In this document: in pieces, positions 57,674 through 64,000 of the stretch
Position numbering within the stretch: position 1 is the first letter of the stretch
Layout: the number at the start of each line of letters is the position of its first letter
From: Stutzerimonas stutzeri
GTDB lineage: Bacteria; Pseudomonadota; Gammaproteobacteria; Enterobacterales; Pasteurellaceae
Direction: 5' to 3'
DNA length: 64,000 nucleotides
NCBI GenBank assembly: GCA_901420285.1
Contig: CABDVE010000001.1
Location: 930,001-994,000, forward strand
Notes under the pieces: model-generated
The model's input: the letters and a program-made list of their open reading frames with translations, nothing else
Told to the model about the DNA's origin: nothing
Databases searched by the model: none
Translations under genes and position numbers: made by a program

Positions 57674-58771
57674 ATGTCTGTCCAAAATGTCGTGCTGTTT
57701 CAAGACAAGCCATTAAAGTTGGTTATGGGCGGTGAACTTTCGCCCGTTCAAGTGGCTTATCAAACTTACGGAACCTTGAATGCGGACAAAACCAATGCGG
57801 TGCTGATTTGCCATGCGCTTACTGGCGATGCGGAACCTTATTTTTCCAACAAAGAAAAGGACGGTTGGTGGCAAAATTTTATGGGTGACGGTTCGGCGCT
57901 TGATACTTCGCGTTATTTTTTTATTTGCTCCAATGTGTTGGGGGGGTGTAAAGGCACCACCGGACCTTCTTCCCTCAATCCTCAAACCGGCAAACCTTAC
58001 GGCAGCCAGTTCCCGAATATCACTGTGCAGGATATCGTACATGTGCAAAAAGCGCTGATTGATTTTTTAAACATCCCCCATTTAAATGCGGTGATCGGTG
58101 GCTCTTTCGGTGGCATGCAAGCGACGCAATGGGGTATTGAATACCCGAACTTTGTTGATAATATCGTCAATCTTTGCTCGTCGATTTTCTTTAGCGCTGA
58201 AGCTATCGGCTTTAATCATGTGATGCGTCAAGCAGTAATTAATGATCCGAATTTTAATGGTGGCGATTATTATGACGGCGTTCCGCCGGAGCAAGGGCTT
58301 TCTATTGCGCGTATGCTCGGTATGCTGACTTACCGCACTGATTCGCAACTTGCCAAAGCTTTCGGGCGCGCTACGAAATCCGAAGGGCAATTTTGGGGCG
58401 ATTATTTCCAAGTAGAATCTTATTTGACTTACCAAGGCAAAAAATTTCTTGAACGCTTCGACGCCAACAGTTATTTACATCTTTTACGCGCATTGGATAT
58501 GTATGATCCGAGCCTTGGATATGCCGATATCAAAACAGCACTTGCTCGAATTAAAGCGCGTTATACCTTGATTTCCGTGACGACAGATCAGCTTTTTAAA
58601 TCTGTCGATTTGCATAAAAGCAAGCAACTTTTAGAACAAAGTGGGGTTGCGCTGACTTTTCATGAATTTCCGTCAATTTACGGTCACGATGCTTTTTTGG
58701 TGGATTATGACGCCTTTGAACAGTGGATTCGAGAAGGCCTGAGCGGAAAGGCAGGGGCAGTTGAAATTTGA
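57674..58771 (+). CDS. metX: Homoserine O-acetyltransferase
   Basis: A 365-residue alpha/beta hydrolase that acetylates homoserine as the first committed step to methionine. The nucleophile Ser is in [15 protein letters not shown] near residue 142, the late Asp is in VTTDQLFKS, and the catalytic His is in YGHDAFLVD near residue 343. Some MetX-family enzymes use succinyl-CoA, which cannot be excluded by eye. It carries a strong promoter and MetJ boxes. A CAATGCGGTGCTG word at 57793 is read as TNAVL. Confidence 0.93.
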   Translation: MSVQNVVLFQDKPLKLVMGGELSPVQVAYQTYGTLNADKTNAVLICHALTGDAEPYFSNKEKDGWWQNFMGDGSALDTSRYFFICSNVLGGCKGTTGPSSLNPQTGKPYGSQFPNITVQDIVHVQKALIDFLNIPHLNAVIGGSFGGMQATQWGIEYPNFVDNIVNLCSSIFFSAEAIGFNHVMRQAVINDPNFNGGDYYDGVPPEQGLSIARMLGMLTYRTDSQLAKAFGRATKSEGQFWGDYFQVESYLTYQGKKFLERFDANSYLHLLRALDMYDPSLGYADIKTALARIKARYTLISVTTDQLFKSVDLHKSKQLLEQSGVALTFHEFPSIYGHDAFLVDYDAFEQWIREGLSGKAGAVEI

Positions 58772-58903
58772 ATGCCCTAGAGTTTGCATTAATAAATCAA
58801 TATTGAATATGTGACATTGTGCTGGCTTGTATTCCTTTCTTAATTTATTCCTTTCTATTCCTCGTATCCTTAATTTTGCTGGTATAAAGTCGTTTCGTAC
58901 AAG

Positions 58904-58929
58904 TCAAGTCGCTTTTGGGCACCGCATTG
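58904..58929. repeat. Single copy of the 24-bp AGTCGC...GCACCGCATTGAA unit
   Basis: AAGTCGCTTTTGGGCACCGCATTGA repeats, with few changes, the unit arrayed four times at 1110-1205. It lies in the 239-bp gap between the convergent metX and aspS genes. Confidence 0.7.
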
Positions 58930-58950
58930 AACGCGCATTCCTTGCGCATA

Positions 58951-58991
58951 AAAAAATCCGCACCTTTCAATTTTTAGGGCGGATTTTTTTA
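58951..58991. terminator. Bidirectional terminator between metX and aspS
   Basis: AAAAAATCCGC and GCGGATTTTTT arms surround a 17-19-base loop, with A and T runs on the outside, just past the aspS stop. Confidence 0.8.
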
Positions 58992-59010
58992 TTTTCAAAA
59001 CGCTAAGAAT

Positions 59011-60780
59011 TTATTCTGCTTTCGCTACGACTTGAATGCTTAATTCCGCCAAGGCTTGTGGGTTTGCCACGCTTGGCGCTTCCGTCATCAAGCACGCCGC
59101 CGCCGTAGTTTTCGGGAAGGCGATGACATCGCGGATGTTTTCCGTACCGGTTAGGAGCATGGTTAAACGGTCTAAGCCGAAGGCTAAACCTGCGTGTGGC
59201 GGTGTGCCGAATTTCAATGCATCCAATAAGAAGCCGAATTTTTCGCGCTGTTGCTCTTCGTCAATGCCCAGAATGCGGAATACGGTTTGTTGCATTTTCG
59301 GGTCGAATATACGCACAGAACCGCCGCCCACTTCGTAGCCGTTGATGACCATATCGTAAGCATTGGCGACCGCACTTGTCGGATCCGCTTCTAATTGTTC
59401 TGGGCTGAAATCTTTTGGTGAGGTGAATGGGTGGTGCATTGCCGCCAAGTTGCCTTCGTCATCACGCTCGAACATTGGGAAATCGATGACCCAAAGCGGT
59501 TGCCATTCGTCTAAACGGGTTAAACCTAAATCGCGCCCCAGTTTCAAACGCAATGCGCCCATGGCATCGGTGGCAGTTTGCCATTTGTCCGCACCGAAGA
59601 ATAAAATATCGCCGGTTTGTGCGCCTACGCGTTCAAACAAGGCTTTTAATACGTCTTCATTTAAGAATTTAGCAATCGGGCTTTGCACGCCTTCAAGACC
59701 TGCGTTGACATCGTTCACTTTTAACCATGCCAAGCCTTTCGCGCCATAAATGCCCACGAATTGCGTATATTCGTCGATTTGTTTGCGTGTAATTTCATTA
59801 CCATTCGGCACACGAATGACCGTCACGCGACCATTCGGATCATTAGCCGGACCTTGGAATACTTTGAAATCTACCTCTTTAACGATATCTGCAACATCCA
59901 CTAGTTCCAGTGGGTTACGCAAATCCGGTTTGTCGGAACCAAAACGGCGCATTGCTTCCTGCCAGGTCATCACTGGGAACTTGCCTAAATCCACGCCGAT
60001 AATTTCTTGCCACAAACCGTGCACCATACGTTCCATAATTTCACGTACTTCAGGCGCAGTTAAGAAAGAGGTTTCCACATCAATTTGGGTAAATTCAGGT
60101 TGGCGATCTGCACGTAAATCTTCATCGCGGAAACATTTCACGATTTGATAATAACGGTCAAAACCAGACATCATAAGAAGCTGTTTGAACAGCTGCGGAG
60201 ATTGCGGCAAGGCGTAAAACTTGCCTTTATGGACACGGCTCGGCACGAGATAGTCACGCGCGCCTTCCGGAGTCGCTTTGGTGAGCATTGGGGTTTCAAT
60301 ATCTAAGAAACCGTTGTCATCCATAAAACGACGCACAAAACTGGTAATTTTCGCACGAGTTTTCAAACGTTGCGCCATTTCCGGGCGACGTAAATCCAAA
60401 TAACGGTATTTTAAGCGTTGTTCTTCTGTATTATTTTGGTTGAAATCAAGCGGCAGCACATCGGAAGCATTATAGATTTTCAGCGCTTTTGCCAATACTT
60501 CCACTTCGCCGGTTGCCATATTTTTGTTGATTTGATTTTCCGGACGGGCAATCACTTCACCTTTAATTTGAATACAAAATTCGTTACGCAAGCCTGCAGC
60601 GGCGGTTAATGCTTCTTGGAATTTCGGATCGAAACACACTTGCACGATGCCATCACGGTCACGCATATCAATAAAAATCAAACCGCCTAAATCACGGCGA
60701 CGGTGCACCCAACCGCTTAATATCACTTCCTGACCAATATTTGTACGGTTTAACGCACCGCAATAATGTGAACGCATCAT
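59011..60780 (-). CDS. aspS: Aspartyl-tRNA synthetase
   Basis: A 589-residue class IIb synthetase. An N-terminal OB-fold binds the anticodon ([23 protein letters not shown]). Motif 2 lies around [18 protein letters not shown], the bacterial GAD insertion in the middle, and motif 3 in [16 protein letters not shown]. This is the standard bacterial AspRS layout. Two adjacent ATG codons are possible; AAGGA spacing favours the first. A divergent gap of 151 bp to cmoA contains one uptake signal (60901). Confidence 0.97.
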   Translation of the reverse strand: MMRSHYCGALNRTNIGQEVILSGWVHRRRDLGGLIFIDMRDRDGIVQVCFDPKFQEALTAAAGLRNEFCIQIKGEVIARPENQINKNMATGEVEVLAKALKIYNASDVLPLDFNQNNTEEQRLKYRYLDLRRPEMAQRLKTRAKITSFVRRFMDDNGFLDIETPMLTKATPEGARDYLVPSRVHKGKFYALPQSPQLFKQLLMMSGFDRYYQIVKCFRDEDLRADRQPEFTQIDVETSFLTAPEVREIMERMVHGLWQEIIGVDLGKFPVMTWQEAMRRFGSDKPDLRNPLELVDVADIVKEVDFKVFQGPANDPNGRVTVIRVPNGNEITRKQIDEYTQFVGIYGAKGLAWLKVNDVNAGLEGVQSPIAKFLNEDVLKALFERVGAQTGDILFFGADKWQTATDAMGALRLKLGRDLGLTRLDEWQPLWVIDFPMFERDDEGNLAAMHHPFTSPKDFSPEQLEADPTSAVANAYDMVINGYEVGGGSVRIFDPKMQQTVFRILGIDEEQQREKFGFLLDALKFGTPPHAGLAFGLDRLTMLLTGTENIRDVIAFPKTTAAACLMTEAPSVANPQALAELSIQVVAKAE

Positions 60781-60901
60781 TTTTATATTCCTTTTTTCTA
60801 ATTCAGAGATAAATTAACCGCCTGATTATACGGAAATTGCCGGGGCTTTTGAATTGGAAAGCGAAATTTATTTGCGCGGTGAAAAACTTTCTCTAAAATG
60901 A

Positions 60902-61657
<756 letters not shown>

Positions 61658-61738
61658 AACAGAACTTGAGTGCAGTGACAAAAAAATGCTGCAGTATGAT
61701 GCGGCTGTTGCATAAGGCTAAAATTCTCCTCATGAAAT

Positions 61739-61772
61739 AGCACCGCATTGAAAGCGGCTTCAATGCGGTGCT
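61739..61772. repeat. Palindromic AGCACCGCATTG/CAATGCGGTGCT hairpin element
   Basis: Perfect arms around AAAGCGGCTT lie between the convergent cmoA and DUF4401 genes, 82 bp after the cmoA stop. The remaining gap (61658-61868) shows nothing else recognised. Confidence 0.92.
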
Positions 61773-61868
61773 ATTCGGCGACATAAAATCTGACTTACAA
61801 GCTTGATTCTTTTTATGCATTTGTTGCGTCATATCATTTTTGCCACCTTATTGTTTCATTAAACCTTT

Positions 61869-64000
61869 CTACAACGGTTTCAAATCCTTATCCAGCAAAC
61901 GGGCGAGCAATAAGATGCCGTCTTTAAAGCGGTATTCGGCATATTCCGCCTGCGCGTAATACTGTCCCTTCCCTTCTGCGAAGAAATATTCCTGACTTGG
62001 CAATTTGGGCATCCGGCCGGCATTATTTATCGGTAAATACACGTCCGGCACACAATCAAAAAAATCTGTCGGAATACGGCTTTCCACGCGGCATAAGGTG
62101 GCAATGCCCTGTTCGTTCTGATGAATTAAGGCATAAAGCCGTTTCGGGCGTTGTTTTTGTATGACATCGTCATCGTCGCTTGTTTCGACTTCTGTGTTAG
62201 ATTCGTTTAGTTGCGCGCGAATATCCGTCAAGTCAGTCAAAATGGCGTAACTGAGCGACATATAATCGCCTTGCATAAGAGAACGCGGATCGACCGGCGC
62301 AATTTCCAGCACCACCGGTTTTCCTGTTGCTAGCACATTTTCAAACTGCCAAACTTTATAATTTAGCGGAAATAAAATGAATAAAAGCGTACAAAGGGCA
62401 ATCGTCGGTTTGATTTTAGAAACGCCGACAAAATTGACCACACTTTTTGTTTCCTCTTGATGTTTTTGATGTAAATAAATCGCGCCCAAGGCAAATATCA
62501 CGCCGAAAAACAATAATAAAAAAGCCTTATAAAGTAATGGGATAGATAACCAATAATAGTAAATGGCTAAATTAATGATGAGCGCTGCTAAGGCGATAAA
62601 AAATAAATATCGGTTTGCCACAAAATAGGCGAGAAGCCATAACGAAGTGAAAAATAAAATCGTCGGCTGCGCAATAAAACCGACGGTAAATAATGCCAAG
62701 ACGCCGGCAATCGCCCATTTTTCCATCTGCGGTAAGGTAAAAAAGCGGTTCATCAGCCCATAAACGCCAAGTGGCGCCAAGCAAACTAAAAATGAAATCA
62801 ACCATGTGGCGCTTAATTTAGCCTTTGTAAATACGCCGTGGGTGATCACATTAAAAAAGTCCGCAAACGTATTCACCGGCGGCAATTCATCGGCAACACC
62901 GTTAAAATTATCAGACCACGTTGAAGCAAAATGATATGCGGAAAAGCCCCACAAATCGAAGACAAGGGCGCCGAGGCTAAAAAGCAAAAACGCCCAGGCC
63001 AATGGAATGATTTGTGCACGCACATTATCGTTTATTGACGGCAATCGCTGTGCCAAGAAGGCAAACACGGCGCCGAGCATGGAAAGAAAAACGAGCGGCG
63101 TTTGCAAGATCATCTCGACAGCGCTTAATTGCCACATAATGAGCACGGCGACAAGACTTAAAGTTTGTAACCAAATTTCTTTGCGTACGAAGTAAAAAAT
63201 CGCTACGACTAAGGTGAACAATGCCGGCGCGGAAAAATTGAATCGTTCGACGGAATCGTAAGCAAAACGATCGAGTAATAAATAGCCGCCGAGCAGGCCA
63301 TATCCCATCAAAAATAAAATACCGACGACAATCGACATCGGGCTGCCGGATTGAGGGTTCGCGCGATGCAACATCAATGCGGTGCCCAAAACGACAACCG
63401 ATAAACCGGGCAAGGCGTTCTCGGGCTCGGAAAGATTCAAGGCTAAAACGAGCCACACAAGTGCGGTCAAAATGCCGGTTAAAATAGCCAAAATCAGCAG
63501 AAAAGATAATGCCCAAGGAAGATTTTTACGTTCGGGATAATGGGCTTTATATAATTGATACAACCGGATAATCGCCCCGACGGTCAACGCAAAAATCAGT
63601 AAACCGTTCAATAAGGCGATGTCGAGGGAATCGATCCGATTAAAAAGTAACAAACCGAACGCGACAATCATTGCGGTGGTGGTTGTGATTAAATTGATAA
63701 AATCAAAACGGTATCGTTGATAAAAATAAAACAGTGCGGCCGCAGGGAGGGCGATCAGTAAAAAGGAATGAAACGGATAAAGCTCGAAAAGGAAGATAAG
63801 GTCGTAATATTCGCCAACAAAACGACTGCCGAAAAGATGAAGCAAGAGGAAAACCACCAGTATTTTCGGGAGCACGCGCCAGCGTTGATCGTGCAACTGA
63901 CGGATAAAAATTTCGCTTAAAAGAAGTCCGATAGCGTTTAATACGACGCCGTAAATTGTTGCGTGCTCATAAAATCCATCAACGTTAAGCAGATATAACG
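61869..64000 (-). CDS. DUF4401/GDYXXLXY-domain membrane protein, 5' end outside window
   Basis: The frame is open to the window edge, so the start lies beyond 64000 and about 710 codons are visible. Around fourteen or more hydrophobic helices are followed by a C-terminal domain with GDYMSLSY, the eponymous GDYXXLXY motif, near MQGDYMSLSYAIL. Such proteins often combine DUF2157, DUF4401 and GDYXXLXY modules; the first may lie in the missing part. No function is known. A CAATGCGGTGCC word (63373) is read as GTAL. Confidence 0.8.
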   Translation of the reverse strand, partial: LYLLNVDGFYEHATIYGVVLNAIGLLLSEIFIRQLHDQRWRVLPKILVVFLLLHLFGSRFVGEYYDLIFLFELYPFHSFLLIALPAAALFYFYQRYRFDFINLITTTTAMIVAFGLLLFNRIDSLDIALLNGLLIFALTVGAIIRLYQLYKAHYPERKNLPWALSFLLILAILTGILTALVWLVLALNLSEPENALPGLSVVVLGTALMLHRANPQSGSPMSIVVGILFLMGYGLLGGYLLLDRFAYDSVERFNFSAPALFTLVVAIFYFVRKEIWLQTLSLVAVLIMWQLSAVEMILQTPLVFLSMLGAVFAFLAQRLPSINDNVRAQIIPLAWAFLLFSLGALVFDLWGFSAYHFASTWSDNFNGVADELPPVNTFADFFNVITHGVFTKAKLSATWLISFLVCLAPLGVYGLMNRFFTLPQMEKWAIAGVLALFTVGFIAQPTILFFTSLWLLAYFVANRYLFFIALAALIINLAIYYYWLSIPLLYKAFLLLFFGVIFALGAIYLHQKHQEETKSVVNFVGVSKIKPTIALCTLLFILFPLNYKVWQFENVLATGKPVVLEIAPVDPRSLMQGDYMSLSYAILTDLTDIRAQLNESNTEVETSDDDDVIQKQRPKRLYALIHQNEQGIATLCRVESRIPTDFFDCVPDVYLPINNAGRMPKLPSQEYFFAEGKGQYYAQAEYAEYRFKDGILLLARLLDKDLKPL

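Overview
This is a 64 kb stretch of a chromosome from the family Pasteurellaceae, most like Haemophilus or Aggregatibacter. The evidence is the 9-base uptake signal AAGTGCGGT, found 14 times by eye, a gene set typical of the family, and gene blocks I recall as collinear with H. influenzae Rd (rluA-like / xthA / HI0040 family; recN / grpE / nadK / nrdD / tesB / DUF455). I do not name the species. No rRNA, tRNA, CRISPR array, transposase or prophage was seen. The first and last genes run off the window.

Layout. 1-7.7 kb: end of sppA, a BASS-family transporter, and the sapABCDF peptide transporter. 7.8-11.4 kb: ycjX and ycjF around a DUF535 gene. 11.4-17.3 kb: a Fur-type fhuCDB-receptor siderophore locus. 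17.4-21.2 kb: cls, a pseudouridine synthase, xthA and an HI0040-family gene. 21.2-23.1 kb: a 12 x 12-bp tandem array, a DUF817 gene and two abutting gene remnants, one of them the end of a copper ATPase. 23.1-34.7 kb: rpsO, DUF455, tesB, nrdD, grpE, nadK, recN, a Kef-type antiporter, yeaL and ygdD. 34.7-40.8 kb: hrpA, an AT-rich ApeA-like HEPN gene (probable phage defence), and decayed DNA. 40.8-50.5 kb: letAB, proQ, prc, ldtD, mepK and gloC, all concerned with the envelope or its regulation. 50.6-64 kb: fbp, a MetE-like protein, DUF484, purA, lysC, sanA, metX, aspS, cmoA and a large DUF4401/GDYXXLXY membrane protein.

Regulation readable in the sequence: a Fur-type promoter on fhu; twin NrdR boxes and an FNR-like site on nrdD; LexA boxes on recN; paired MetJ boxes on both the MetE-like gene and metX.

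The most unusual feature is a second, more abundant repeated word, CAATGCGGT (usually CAATGCGGTGCT). It matches the uptake signal at 7 of 9 positions. It occurs about 41 times singly, in palindromic hairpins, inside genes in only three permissive reading frames, and in a 24-bp tandem array, plus 12 more copies in a perfect tandem array. One copy supplies the -35 box of the fhu promoter and another supplies a stop codon. It behaves like an uptake sequence or a REP-like element, but matches neither Pasteurellaceae uptake dialect known to me.
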